Source: CAIUGU01 sp040080215 (lineage in GTDB: Bacteria > Pseudomonadota > Gammaproteobacteria > Steroidobacterales > Steroidobacteraceae). Taken from it: 64,000 nucleotides of DNA. Shown here piece by piece: positions 36,373-44,831 of the stretch. The notes beneath the pieces are model-generated. The model was not told the DNA's origin. It searched no databases and worked only from the letters and a program-made list of their open reading frames with translations. Positions within the stretch are counted from its first letter, which is position 1, and every line of letters starts with the position of its first letter. The stretch is taken from assembly GCA_040080215.1 (NCBI GenBank), contig JBEBIT010000012.1, positions 3,560 through 67,559 of the forward strand, in the 5' to 3' direction. The translations under genes were made by a program, and so were the position numbers.

Positions 36373-37793
36373 CCCACCGCATGCGGCGCATCCATCGCAT
36401 CCACATGGTCGGCATTGGCGGCAGCGGCATGGGCGGCATTGCCGAAGTGCTGCTGAATCTGGGCTATGCAGTGCAGGGCTCGGACCTGAAGCCGAATACG
36501 GTGACGCGCCGGCTTGAGTCGCTCGGTGCGCGGATCGTGATGGGCCATGCCGCCGCCAACGTGCAGGGCGCCGATGTCGTTGTCGTCTCGAGCGCCGTGA
36601 ACTCGACCAACCCGGAAGTCGTCGAGGCACACGCCCATCGCGTTCCGGTCGTGCAGCGCGCGGAAATGCTCGCGGAGTTGATGCGATTCCGCTTCGGTAT
36701 CGCCATTGCCGGTACGCACGGCAAGACGACCACGACCAGCATGGTCGCCAGCCTGCTCGCAGAGGGCGGCCTCGATCCGACATTCGTGATCGGTGGTCGT
36801 CTGAAGAGTGCAGGCACCAACGCGCGGCTCGGTACGGGTCGCTATCTCGTGGCCGAGGCCGACGAAAGCGATGCCTCGTTCATGCACCTGCAGCCGATGA
36901 TCGCCATCGTCACGAACGTCGATGCCGACCACCTTGCCACCCACCAGGGTGATTTCGAGCGACTCAAGCAGAGCTTCATCGACTTCCTGCACAACCTGCC
37001 GTTCCACGGACTCGCCGTCGTGTGCGCGGATGACAAGGAGGTGGCTGCGTTGCTGCCCCGGATTGCAAGGCCGATGGTCACCTACGGCATCGAACAGGAC
37101 GCTGACCTGCGCGCCATCAACATCGTGCGACATGGCATGCAGTCGACGTTCGATGTCGTCCGGCCGGGGCGCGACAAATCCCTGTCCATTCGCCTGAACC
37201 TGCCGGGCACGCACAACATCCTCAACGCGCTCGCTGCCATTGCCGTTGCCACGGATCTCGATGTCCCCGATGAGGCGATCCAGTCGGCCCTGGCGAATTT
37301 CCAGGGGATCGACCGGCGTCTGCAGCAGCTGGGCGACGTGCAGACCGACGCCGGGCGCGTCACGATCGTCGACGACTATGGCCACCATCCCACGGAGATT
37401 GCGGCAACACTCGAGGCGGTGCGTCAGGGATGGGCAGGTCGACGCGTCGTGCTGGCCTTCCAGCCCCATCGCTATACGCGTACGCATGATCTCCTCGACG
37501 ATTTCGCCCGCGTGCTGGCCACGGTGGACGCCCTCGTCGTGAGCGAAGTGTATGCCGCCGGCGAAGCCCCCATCGCGGGCGCCGATGCAAAGGCAATCTG
37601 CCGCGCGGTGCGCTCGCATGGGCGCGTGGAGCCTGTTTATCTCGACAAGATCGAGGAACTGGGCGAGGCGCTGAAGCGGATTGTCCACGATGGCGACGTC
37701 GTGGTCACCATGGGGGCTGGCAGCATCGGCGCCATTGCCGGCGAGCTGCCCGTCACGTTGCGCGCCACGGGCAAGGGGAGGCAGGGCCAATGA
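36369..37793 (+). CDS. murC: UDP-N-acetylmuramate:L-alanine ligase
   Basis: First amino-acid addition, 474 residues from the ATG at 36369, which overlaps the murG TGA. Rossmann motif MVGIGGSGMGGIAEVLLNLGY, P-loop IAGTHGKTTTTSMVA, EADESDASFMHLQP and VTNVDADH. The ATP region DDYGHHPTEIAATLEA and FQPHRYTRT follow. Reading the frame from 36342 would add nine residues inside murG and is not favoured. Confidence 0.97.
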   Translation: MTHRMRRIHRIHMVGIGGSGMGGIAEVLLNLGYAVQGSDLKPNTVTRRLESLGARIVMGHAAANVQGADVVVVSSAVNSTNPEVVEAHAHRVPVVQRAEMLAELMRFRFGIAIAGTHGKTTTTSMVASLLAEGGLDPTFVIGGRLKSAGTNARLGTGRYLVAEADESDASFMHLQPMIAIVTNVDADHLATHQGDFERLKQSFIDFLHNLPFHGLAVVCADDKEVAALLPRIARPMVTYGIEQDADLRAINIVRHGMQSTFDVVRPGRDKSLSIRLNLPGTHNILNALAAIAVATDLDVPDEAIQSALANFQGIDRRLQQLGDVQTDAGRVTIVDDYGHHPTEIAATLEAVRQGWAGRRVVLAFQPHRYTRTHDLLDDFARVLATVDALVVSEVYAAGEAPIAGADAKAICRAVRSHGRVEPVYLDKIEELGEALKRIVHDGDVVVTMGAGSIGAIAGELPVTLRATGKGRQGQ

Positions 37794-38701
37794 ACGCCGT
37801 GTCGCTTCCACCGAACCTGAGTGCGCGCGTGCTCAAGAACGAGCCGATGTCGAAGCACACCTCCTGGCGGGTGGGTGGACCTGCCGACCTTTTCTTCAGG
37901 CCGCTCGATGCGAACGACCTCGCGGCCTTCCTGCAATCGCTCGACGCCGACATGCCGGTGGTGTGGGTAGGGCTCGGCAGCAATCTTCTCGTTCGCGATG
38001 GCGGATTGCGTGCCGCCGTGATCGAGACGTTCGGCGCGTTCGGTGAGCTTGACCGATTGAACCAGACCGACGTACACGTTGGTGCCGGTGTCTCCTGCGC
38101 GAAGCTTGCGAAGCAGTGCGTGCGCTGGGGCCTTGGTCCCGCCGAGTTCTTTGCGGGAATTCCGGGAACCATGGGGGGTGCGCTGGCAATGAATGCCGGC
38201 GCCTTCGGCGGGGAGACGTGGCCGCATGTCGTTGAAGTCGACACCATCAATCGCAAGGGCAAGCGCCAGCGCCGTCCCGCGAGCGACTACCGCCCAAGCT
38301 ATCGGCACCTCGAGGGGCCGGAAGGCGAATGGTTCCTGGGGTGCAAGCTGCGCTTCGAAGCCCGTCGCGACGCCAATGAGAACGAGATCCGGCGGCTCCT
38401 TGCGCGCCGGAAGGAAACCCAGCCGATCGGCGAGTTGTCGTGTGGCTCCGTCTTCACGAACCCGGAAGGCGATCACGCCGCGCGGCTGATTGAAGCGGCC
38501 GGACTCAAGGGCCATCGCATCGGCGGCGCGCAGGTCTCCGAGAAGCATGCCAATTTCATCATCAACGAGGGCAACTCGACCGCCGCCGACCTCGAGCAGC
38601 TGATCGAGCACGTCCGCAAGACGGTGGAGGCGGTACACGGCATCCGTCTGCACCCGGAAGTGCGCATCGTCGGAGAGCCGCTGTTGGAGCGCCCGGCATG
38701 A
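37790..38701 (+). CDS. murB: UDP-N-acetylenolpyruvoylglucosamine reductase
   Basis: FAD enzyme reducing the MurA product to UDP-MurNAc, 303 residues, short type II form. NEPMSKHTSWRVGGPADLFF, WVGLGSNLLVRDGGLRA, EFFAGIPGTMGGALAMNAGAFG, the SCGSVFTNPEG catalytic Ser loop and AGLKGHRIGGAQVSEKHANFI. Overlaps murC and ddl by four bases each. Confidence 0.97.
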   Translation: MNAVSLPPNLSARVLKNEPMSKHTSWRVGGPADLFFRPLDANDLAAFLQSLDADMPVVWVGLGSNLLVRDGGLRAAVIETFGAFGELDRLNQTDVHVGAGVSCAKLAKQCVRWGLGPAEFFAGIPGTMGGALAMNAGAFGGETWPHVVEVDTINRKGKRQRRPASDYRPSYRHLEGPEGEWFLGCKLRFEARRDANENEIRRLLARRKETQPIGELSCGSVFTNPEGDHAARLIEAAGLKGHRIGGAQVSEKHANFIINEGNSTAADLEQLIEHVRKTVEAVHGIRLHPEVRIVGEPLLERPA

Positions 38702-39648
38702 GCCGCCTGATCACCAATCCTGCCGCGTTCGGTCGCGTAGCGGTCCTCATGGGCGGTACGTCGTCGGAGCGCGAGGTCTCGCTCAATTCCGGGGCCAACG
38801 TATTCGACGCACTGAAGCGCCAGGGCGTCGATGTACATGTCGTGGACGGCATCCCGGCGCTCTGCGAGGCGTTGACGCAGAAGAAGTTCGACCGCGTGTT
38901 CAACATCCTCCACGGCAATCGCGGTGGTGGTGAAGATGGCGTCTTGCAGGGACTGCTCGACGCGTTCGGCATTCCCTACACAGGGTCGGGCGTGCTCGGC
39001 TCGGCGCTGTCGATGGACAAGATCCGCACCAAGCAGGTGTGGCTGTCGTTGGGCCTGCCGACGCCGCGACACATTGCGCTGGCGCCTGGCGCGGACCTCC
39101 GTGCGGCGGCGCTGTCCCTTGGGCTACCCGTCATCGTCAAGCCGGCGAGCGAAGGCTCGAGCGTCGGTGTCAGCCGTGTATTCAAGGAAGCCGACTTGCC
39201 CGCAGCAGTGCAGACCGCGGAACGCTTCGGCGAGATGCTGATGGAGGAACTGATCGTCGGCGACGAGTACACGGTGGGCATCCTCGGCACACAGGCGTTG
39301 CCCAGCATTCGCATCGTGCCTGCCGGCGAGTACTACGACTATCACGCCAAGTACGTTGCCGAGGATACCCGCTACCTGTGTCCTGGCCTCGAGGGACAGG
39401 CCGAGGCGGAGATGCGGGACCTTGCGCTGCGGGCGTTCCACGCGGCTGGCTGCAGCGGGTGGGGACGTGTCGACATCATTCGTTCGCGTGACGGACGCAA
39501 TTTCCTGCTCGAGGTCAACACCGCCCCCGGCATGACGAGCCATTCTCTGCTGCCCAAGGCCGCCAGGGAAACCGGCATCGAGTTCGACGACCTCGTGTGG
39601 ATGATCCTCGAGAGCAGTTGTGGTTCGTCCAATGGAGGGCCGCGCTGA
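38698..39648 (+). CDS. ddl: D-alanine--D-alanine ligase
   Basis: ATP-grasp ligase producing the D-Ala-D-Ala substrate of MurF, 316 residues, DdlB type. N-terminal VAVLMGGTSSEREVSLNSG, HGNRGGGEDGVLQGLLDAFGIPYTGSGVL, KPASEGSSVGVSRV and FLLEVNTAPGMTSHSL. The conserved Glu/Ser catalytic positions are kept and nothing suggests D-Ala-D-Lac specificity. TGATG overlap with ftsQ. Confidence 0.97.
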   Translation: MSRLITNPAAFGRVAVLMGGTSSEREVSLNSGANVFDALKRQGVDVHVVDGIPALCEALTQKKFDRVFNILHGNRGGGEDGVLQGLLDAFGIPYTGSGVLGSALSMDKIRTKQVWLSLGLPTPRHIALAPGADLRAAALSLGLPVIVKPASEGSSVGVSRVFKEADLPAAVQTAERFGEMLMEELIVGDEYTVGILGTQALPSIRIVPAGEYYDYHAKYVAEDTRYLCPGLEGQAEAEMRDLALRAFHAAGCSGWGRVDIIRSRDGRNFLLEVNTAPGMTSHSLLPKAARETGIEFDDLVWMILESSCGSSNGGPR

Positions 39649-40490
39649 TGTTCGCGTTCCCGTCCCAGCGCAATCGCAATCGCAATCGACGCAAGGCCGC
39701 CGAGCCGCGGTTCCGCTTGCCGCAACTCGACTGGCGCCGATTGGGAATGGCAGTCGTCGTTGTCGCGGGCACGGTTGCGATTCTCGGGCTGTTTTCGAGC
39801 CTGCTGGACCGGCCCGTGCAGCACGTCGCAGTCGAGGGCAAGTTCCAGCGCGTGGCGCCGGTGGAGATCGAGCAGGCCGTTGCGCCGTTTGCAGCTACCG
39901 GATTCCTGTCCATCGACCTCAAACGAGTGCGGCAGTCCCTGGAGAAAATCGCCTGGGTGGATCGCGCGCAAGTCGAGCGCAGCTGGCCGAACGGCCTTCG
40001 CGTGTTCATCACCGAACAGGTGCCCGCCGCGAAGTGGGGCGTCGATGGGCTGCTCAATACCCGCGGGGAGCTGTTCCTGCGTGATGCCCGCCACATGCCG
40101 CCCGAGTTGCCCCAACTCGATGGGCCGGAAGGCAGCGAAGCCGAAGTGGCAAAGCTCTATCTCGAGACCTACCCGCGACTGCTCGCCGTGGGCATGCGAC
40201 TCGCGAAGGTCGAGCTCGATCCGCGGGGCGCGTGGGTGCTCGGGCTCGGCAACGGCGTCGTCGTGCGCCTGGGTCGCCAGGACGTGGCGCAGCGACTGGA
40301 ACGATTCATTACCGTGGCGAGCCCGCTCGTCGCCACCCGCGCCGCAGACATCACCTATGTGGATCTGCGCTACAGCAATGGCTTTTCCGTCGGCTGGAAT
40401 GCGGGGGTTGTCCCCGATGCGGCGACCGGCACTGCAACCGGCCCCGCACGCACCGTCCGCCGGCCTGAGGAAGTGAAACCTGATGTCTAG
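39648..40490 (+). CDS. ftsQ: Cell division protein FtsQ
   Basis: Bitopic divisome protein, 280 residues from the ATG at 39648, whose A is shared with the ddl TGA. A basic Arg/Asn-rich cytoplasmic tail (about 1-28), one membrane helix (about 33-56, LGMAVVVVAGTVAILGLFSSLL), a POTRA domain (HVAVEGKFQRVAPVEIEQAV, SLEKIAWVDRAQVERSWPNGLRVFITEQ) and the FtsQ-specific beta domain. Low family identity is normal. Confidence 0.94.
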   Translation: MFAFPSQRNRNRNRRKAAEPRFRLPQLDWRRLGMAVVVVAGTVAILGLFSSLLDRPVQHVAVEGKFQRVAPVEIEQAVAPFAATGFLSIDLKRVRQSLEKIAWVDRAQVERSWPNGLRVFITEQVPAAKWGVDGLLNTRGELFLRDARHMPPELPQLDGPEGSEAEVAKLYLETYPRLLAVGMRLAKVELDPRGAWVLGLGNGVVVRLGRQDVAQRLERFITVASPLVATRAADITYVDLRYSNGFSVGWNAGVVPDAATGTATGPARTVRRPEEVKPDV

Positions 40491-41718
40491 AAAGAGCGAC
40501 CGCAACCTGATCGTGGGGCTCGACATTGGCACCTCCAAGGTGGTGGCCATCGTCGGCGAGATTTCGAGCGACGGCGTCATCGAGGTGGTGGGCATCGGCT
40601 CGCATCCGTCGCGAGGCCTGAAGAAAGGCGTGGTGGTCAACATCGAATCCACCGTGCAGTCCATCCAGCGCGCCGTCGAGGAAGCCGAGCTGATGGCCGG
40701 GTGCGAGATTCATTCAGTCTACGCCGGCATCGCGGGCAGCCATGTGCGCAGCCTCAACTCCCACGGCATCGTCGCGATCCGCAACAAGGAAGTGACGGCA
40801 GACGACGTGGACCGCGTGATCGATGCAGCCCGTGCCGTCGCGATCCCCGCCGACCAGAAGATCCTGCATATCCTGCCGCAGGAATTCATCATCGATAACC
40901 AGGAGGGCATCCGCGAGCCGATCGGCATGTCCGGGGTGAGGCTCGAGGCCAAGGTGCATATCGTGACGGGCGCGGAGAGCGCGGCGCAGAACATCGTCAA
41001 GTGCGTGCAGCGCTGCGGACTGTCTGTCGACGACGTCGTGCTCGAGCAGCTTGCTTCGAGCTACGCGGTGCTGGCCGAAGACGAGAAGGAGCTCGGCGTG
41101 TGCCTCGTGGACATTGGCGGCGGCACCACCGATATCGCCGTGTTCTCGGGCGGTGCGATCCGCCACACCGCGGTGATTCCGATTGCCGGCGACCAGGTCA
41201 CCAACGACATTGCCGTGAGCCTGCGCACGCCGACGAACTTCGCCGAAGAAATCAAGATGAAGTATGCGTGCGCGCTGTCGCAGCTCGCGAACTCCGACGA
41301 GACGATCGAAGTGCCAAGTGTCGGCGACCGGCCTCCGCGCCGCCTTGCGCGGCAGACCCTCGCCGAGGTTGTCGAACCGCGGTACGAAGAACTTTTCGCG
41401 CTGATCCGCGAAGAGTTGCGCCGCTCTGGCTTCGAGGAAGTCATCGCGGCCGGCGTCGTGCTTACGGGCGGCAGCTCGAAGATGGAAGGGGCCGTGGAGC
41501 TCGCTGAAGAAGTGTTCCACATGCCCGTGCGTCTCGGCATCCCTCAGCACCTGACCGGCCTGGTCGAGGTCGTCCGCAACCCGATCCATGCGACCGGTGT
41601 GGGCCTGCTGTTGTACGGGCGGGAGAACTATCTGCGTGGCCGCCGGCCCTCGCCGTTGTCGGGCAACGTGCGCGGCCTGTTTGATCGCATGAAGGCGTGG
41701 TTCCAGGGGAGCTTTTAG
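40483..41718 (+). CDS. ftsA: Cell division protein FtsA
   Basis: Actin-like membrane tether of FtsZ, 411 residues. Phosphate loop VGLDIGTSKVVAIVGE, the 1C domain (about 85-165), VDIGGGTTDIAVFSGGAI, VVLTGGSSKMEGAVELAEEV and a C-terminal amphipathic helix LFDRMKAWFQGSF for membrane binding. Overlaps ftsQ by eight bases. Followed by a 238-base gap before ftsZ, the longest in the cluster. Confidence 0.97.
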   Translation: MSRKSDRNLIVGLDIGTSKVVAIVGEISSDGVIEVVGIGSHPSRGLKKGVVVNIESTVQSIQRAVEEAELMAGCEIHSVYAGIAGSHVRSLNSHGIVAIRNKEVTADDVDRVIDAARAVAIPADQKILHILPQEFIIDNQEGIREPIGMSGVRLEAKVHIVTGAESAAQNIVKCVQRCGLSVDDVVLEQLASSYAVLAEDEKELGVCLVDIGGGTTDIAVFSGGAIRHTAVIPIAGDQVTNDIAVSLRTPTNFAEEIKMKYACALSQLANSDETIEVPSVGDRPPRRLARQTLAEVVEPRYEELFALIREELRRSGFEEVIAAGVVLTGGSSKMEGAVELAEEVFHMPVRLGIPQHLTGLVEVVRNPIHATGVGLLLYGRENYLRGRRPSPLSGNVRGLFDRMKAWFQGSF

Positions 41719-41811
41719 ACAAGGAGGCGAGGCAAGTGGGCAAGAAGGGGAGCGAGGCGAAGGGCGGTTGGCTGGCGATGCACACGCGGGGCGCTGCACC
41801 TCCAGACGGAT

Positions 41812-41890
41812 ACCGGTGGGAGCGGACTGTGGAATGGGCCTTTGGTGAAGAGGCGAACTCCACAGTCCGGACCAGCCGGTGGCAGCAGGT
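41812..41890 (+). promoter_or_regulatory. Long hairpin in the ftsA-ftsZ gap
   Basis: CGGACTGTGGA (41823-41833) pairs perfectly with TCCACAGTCCG (41869-41879). After a small internal loop the stem continues with TGG/CCA and ACCGG/CCGGT (41812-41819 with 41882-41890), giving about 19 bp around a 35-base loop. There is no U-tract, and the ftsZ start is 67 bases further on. It could be an RNA processing site, an attenuator or a protein-binding element in the ftsZ leader. It matches no named motif I know. Confidence 0.6.
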
Positions 41891-41956
41891 CCAGAAGGGA
41901 AAGGGTTTCGATTTCACGGTTCAGGTTTTCAGTCTTAAGCAACGAGGGGAACAGCA

Positions 41957-43144
41957 ATGTTTGTACTGGCAGATTCCGAACATCAAGGCGCGGTAATCAA
42001 GGTCTTCGGTGTTGGCGGTGGCGGCGGCAACGCCGTTGCCCACATGGTTGCCACCGGCATCGACGGTGTCGACTTCATCTGCGTGAACACCGACGCGCAG
42101 GCGATCAAGCACGCCCGGGTAAAGACCGGCCTGCAGATCGGCTGCAACATCACTAAGGGACTCGGCGCCGGCGCCGATCCGGAAGTCGGCCGTCAGGCTG
42201 CGATGGAAGATCGGGACCGGATCATCGAACTCATCGAAGGGTCCGACATGCTCTTCATTACGGCCGGCATGGGCGGCGGCACCGGTACGGGTGCAGCGCC
42301 TGTCGTTGCGCAGGTGGCCAAGGAGCTCGGCATCCTCACGGTCGCTGTCGTGACCAAGCCCTTCGACATGGAAGGCTCGAAGCGTCGCGCCATTGCCGAG
42401 CAGGGCATTGCCGAGCTCGAGAAGCATGTGGACTCGCTGATCACCATCCCGAACCAGAAGTTGCTGACGGTACTGGGCGGCGACTGCACGTTGCTCGATG
42501 CGTTCAAGGCTGCAAACCAGGTGCTGCAGGGCGCAGTACAGGGTATCGCCGAACTCATCACGCGTCCCGGCATGATCAACGTCGACTTCGCGGACGTGCG
42601 TACCGTGATGGCGGAAACCGGCATGGCCATGATGGGCTCGGGTTCCGCTCGCGGCGAGAACCGCGCGCGTGAAGCGGCCGAAGCTGCCATCTCGAGCCCG
42701 CTGCTCGAGGACATCAACCTGCAGGGCGCCCATGGCCTGTTGATCAACGTGACTGCGGGCCTCGACCTTCGGACCAGCGAGTTCAGCATCGTGGGCGACA
42801 CCATCAAGCAGTACGCATCGGAAGATGCGAATGTCGTTGTCGGTTGCGTGATCGATCCGGACATGACTGACGATATCCGCGTCACCGTGGTAGCGACGGG
42901 CATCGGCCGGCCGGTCGCCATGCAAGCGCAACCGCAGCCTGACAGCCGCAAGATGACCGCCATCGCCGGTGGCCGCACCGGTCGTGCGGTGCCGACGCTC
43001 GACGACCTGAACGTGCCGACCTATATCCGCAACCAGCGCGAACAGCCGCACGCTGCCCGCCGCGCGGTCGGGGATGGGATTGCAATGAGCGATGACAGCT
43101 CGCTGCTCGACATTCCGGCCTTCCTGCGCCGGCAGGCCGATTGA
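41957..43144 (+). CDS. ftsZ: Cell division GTPase FtsZ
   Basis: Tubulin-like Z-ring protein, 395 residues. Tubulin signature GGGTGTG near residues 107-113, T3/T7 loops, KRRAIAEQGIAELEKHVDSLI and NVDFADVRTVMAETGMAMMG. The C-terminal conserved peptide reads DIPAFLRRQAD, the landing site for FtsA and ZapD, both encoded here. A GAGGGGA ribosome site lies just upstream of the ATG. Confidence 0.98.
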   Translation: MFVLADSEHQGAVIKVFGVGGGGGNAVAHMVATGIDGVDFICVNTDAQAIKHARVKTGLQIGCNITKGLGAGADPEVGRQAAMEDRDRIIELIEGSDMLFITAGMGGGTGTGAAPVVAQVAKELGILTVAVVTKPFDMEGSKRRAIAEQGIAELEKHVDSLITIPNQKLLTVLGGDCTLLDAFKAANQVLQGAVQGIAELITRPGMINVDFADVRTVMAETGMAMMGSGSARGENRAREAAEAAISSPLLEDINLQGAHGLLINVTAGLDLRTSEFSIVGDTIKQYASEDANVVVGCVIDPDMTDDIRVTVVATGIGRPVAMQAQPQPDSRKMTAIAGGRTGRAVPTLDDLNVPTYIRNQREQPHAARRAVGDGIAMSDDSSLLDIPAFLRRQAD

Positions 43145-43161
43145 GGACGGGATGACCATGA

Positions 43162-43192
43162 GCCGGGCTTCAGGCGTCTCCTGAAGCCCGGC
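43162..43192 (+). terminator. Perfect 13-bp hairpin after ftsZ
   Basis: GCCGGGCTTCAGG (43162-43174) and CCTGAAGCCCGGC (43180-43192) flank a 5-base loop, 18 bases after the ftsZ stop. There is no T-run, so it may act as a transcript-stabilising 3' end or a partial terminator separating ftsZ from lpxC. Confidence 0.6.
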
Positions 43193-43284
43193 AGCCCGGA
43201 TTCATGGTAGGTTATGCACCCATCTAGTGCGGTGGCCGGAAGTTGGGGGTCGTCCCTGACGCCGCTCAATAGACTGGATTTCCC

Positions 43285-44196
43285 ATGCTGCGACAACGAA
43301 CGCTGAAGAACACGATACGCGCGAGCGGCGTCGGGCTGCACAGCGGGAAGAAGGTCCTCATGGTCCTGAAGCCCGCGCCAGTCAACACCGGTGTGGTCTT
43401 CCGTCGGAGCGACATGGATGGCGTCGCCGAAGTGCGTGCGTATGCCGAGAACGTGGGCGACACCATGCTCGGCACGACGCTGATGAACGGCGACGTAAGA
43501 GTTTCCACCGTTGAGCACCTGCTCTCCGCCTTCGCGGGGCTCGGCATCGACAATGCGTACGTCGAGCTGTCCGCGGCGGAAGTGCCGATCATGGACGGCA
43601 GCGCGGGTCCCTTCGTGTTCCTCCTGCAGTCCGCTGGCATCGAGGAACAGCCTGCCCCGAAGCACTTCGCGCGCATCCTCAAGACGGTCAGGGTCGCGGA
43701 AGGGGACAAGTGGGCGCAGTTCGAGCCCTTCAACGGCTTCAAGGTCAACTTCCAGATCGAGTTCGACCACCCCGTGTTCAAGAAGCGGTCGCAGACCGCG
43801 ACGATGGATTTCTCGACGACCTCCTTCCTCAAGGAGATCAGCCGCGCCCGCACGTTCGGGTTCACCCGCGATCACGAGTACTTGAGGGCACGCAACCTGG
43901 CGTTGGGCGGAACGATGGACAACGCCATCGTGCTCGACGATTACCGAATCCTGAACGAGGACGGCCTGCGCTACGAAGACGAGTTCGTGAAGCACAAGAT
44001 CCTGGACGCGATCGGCGACCTCTACCTGCTGGGCCGCAGCCTGATCGGCGAGTTCAGCGGCTACAAGTCCGGTCATGCCCTCAATAACCGGCTGCTCCGG
44101 GCCATCATTGCGGACGCTTCCTCCTGGGAGCAGGTGACGTTCGACGATGTCCGGGATGCCCCGATTTCCTACGTCGTCGCCGCCGCGACGGCCTAG
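43285..44196 (+). CDS. lpxC: UDP-3-O-acyl-N-acetylglucosamine deacetylase
   Basis: Zn2+ enzyme for the committed step of lipid A synthesis, 303 residues. Starts MLRQRTLKNTIRASGVGLHSG. The first zinc His is in STVEHLLSAFAGLGIDNAYVE, the others in KHKILDAIGDLYLLG. The IMDGSAGPFVFLLQSAGI and GHALNNRLLRAI segments are typical. Closes the dcw block, 140 bases after ftsZ. The C-terminus lacks an obvious E. coli-type FtsH degron. Confidence 0.97.
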   Translation: MLRQRTLKNTIRASGVGLHSGKKVLMVLKPAPVNTGVVFRRSDMDGVAEVRAYAENVGDTMLGTTLMNGDVRVSTVEHLLSAFAGLGIDNAYVELSAAEVPIMDGSAGPFVFLLQSAGIEEQPAPKHFARILKTVRVAEGDKWAQFEPFNGFKVNFQIEFDHPVFKKRSQTATMDFSTTSFLKEISRARTFGFTRDHEYLRARNLALGGTMDNAIVLDDYRILNEDGLRYEDEFVKHKILDAIGDLYLLGRSLIGEFSGYKSGHALNNRLLRAIIADASSWEQVTFDDVRDAPISYVVAAATA

Positions 44197-44221
44197 CGCC
44201 GGTCCAGTCTCGCCCGCCGAA

Positions 44222-44263
44222 CCGGGGCGCTTTCCGCGTAAGACGCCCGCTCAGGCGCCCCGG
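44222..44263. terminator. Inverted repeat between convergent lpxC and dciA-like genes
   Basis: CCGGGGCGC (44222-44230) and GCGCCCCGG (44255-44263) are perfect complements 24 bases apart, placed at the convergent junction and covering the dciA-like stop codon. A possible bidirectional transcript end; no strong U-tract on either side. Confidence 0.45.
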
Positions 44264-44622
44264 CGGCCCACCCTGACTTTCAACTTGGCGAATTCCGGCC
44301 CCCCGCTGGCCTTGAGACTTTCAAGCAGCGTTTCCGCTCCATAGCGGACCTGGGGGCACCAGGCGGCGGAGTCCATCGTGATGGACAAGGTGTCGTCCCT
44401 ATAACTCGCCGAAAGTAAATGAGTTTTCTGTTCCTCGGGAAGGCTTTCCCGCACCTGGTCGGTGAGGGAAAGAGCCGCTTTGGCTCGCCTTTCGAGGTCC
44501 GCCACCTTGCCAGGCAGGGAAAAACCCAAGGGCTGGAAGGCGCTGGACATAAGCCGGTCCGGGCCGCGGCTTCCCCCGGAGTGAGGGGTGGACGCTTGAT
44601 CTTTTGGCGGCCTCTTCTGCAT
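44251..44622 (-). CDS. DciA-like protein (DUF721)
   Basis: 123 residues from the ATG at 44622 (MQKRPPKDQAS). The N-terminal half is basic and Ser/Pro-rich. The rest resembles the DUF721/DciA domain, which loads the replicative helicase in bacteria lacking DnaC: a KVADLERRAKAALSLTDQVRESLP helix, LLSASYRDDTLSITMDSAAWCPQVRYGAETLLESL and the KLKVRVGRR end strand. The order lpxC, DUF721, M23, secA is known from Xanthomonas-like genomes, which supports the call. The proposed promoter of the riboswitch overlaps this start codon. Confidence 0.72.
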   Translation of the reverse strand: MQKRPPKDQASTPHSGGSRGPDRLMSSAFQPLGFSLPGKVADLERRAKAALSLTDQVRESLPEEQKTHLLSASYRDDTLSITMDSAAWCPQVRYGAETLLESLKASGGPEFAKLKVRVGRRGA

Positions 44623-44625
44623 AGT
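44596..44625 (+). promoter_or_regulatory. Candidate sigma70 promoter for the riboswitch transcript
   Basis: TTGATC (44596-44601), 18-base spacer, CATAGT (44620-44625); four of six matches each. The predicted start, near 44632, is where the riboswitch begins. The -10 element contains the start codon of the divergent dciA-like gene (44620-44622 read on the other strand), so RNA polymerase here could interfere with that gene. Confidence 0.5.
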
Positions 44626-44631
44626 CCCTGT

Positions 44632-44726
44632 CACTGTACAGGGCAAACCCATCGAAAGGTGGGGACGCAAAGCCACCGGTCTGCAAGTCCGGCCATTTAC
44701 CGGACCACGATAGCGGGGTTACCAGG
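44632..44726 (+). promoter_or_regulatory. Cyclic-di-GMP-I (GEMM) riboswitch
   Basis: Conserved core CACTGTACAGGGCAAACC leads into a P2 hairpin closed by a GAAA tetraloop (CCCATCGAAAGGTGGG). GGACGCAAAGCC, a P3 arm with GACCGG/CCGGTC-like pairing, and TAGCGGGGTTACC follow. The order and the invariant blocks match the Vibrio cholerae Vc2 aptamer, including the G and C positions that contact the ligand. It lies in the leader of the M23 peptidase gene. Whether it turns the gene on or off cannot be read with certainty; GGGG of its 3' strand could serve as the ribosome site of the ORF starting at 44727. Confidence 0.92.
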
Positions 44727-44831
44727 ATGAGAAAACCAGAAGCCATGCTGAAGGTTTGGGGTTGGGCCGTTCCAGGCTCTCGCCCCCGTCCCGTGACTGC
44801 TCGAGAACACTGCGAGGCCAGGATCGCATGA
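44727..44831 (+). CDS. 34-codon ORF between riboswitch and M23 peptidase
   Basis: ATG at 44727 directly follows the riboswitch; the ORF MRKPEAMLKVWGWAVPGSR... ends in a TGA that overlaps the M23 ATG at 44828 (ATGA). Its candidate Shine-Dalgarno (GGGG, about ten bases upstream) lies inside the aptamer's 3' strand, so ligand binding could control its translation and, by coupling, the peptidase. The peptide has no recognisable function; codon use is not obviously non-coding. Confidence 0.45.
   Translation: MRKPEAMLKVWGWAVPGSRPRPVTAREHCEARIA

Noticed and set aside
41697..41996. A 99-codon plus-strand frame between ftsA and ftsZ
   Set aside because: It starts inside ftsA and ends inside ftsZ in another frame, with no motif; the hairpin explains the structure in this gap better.
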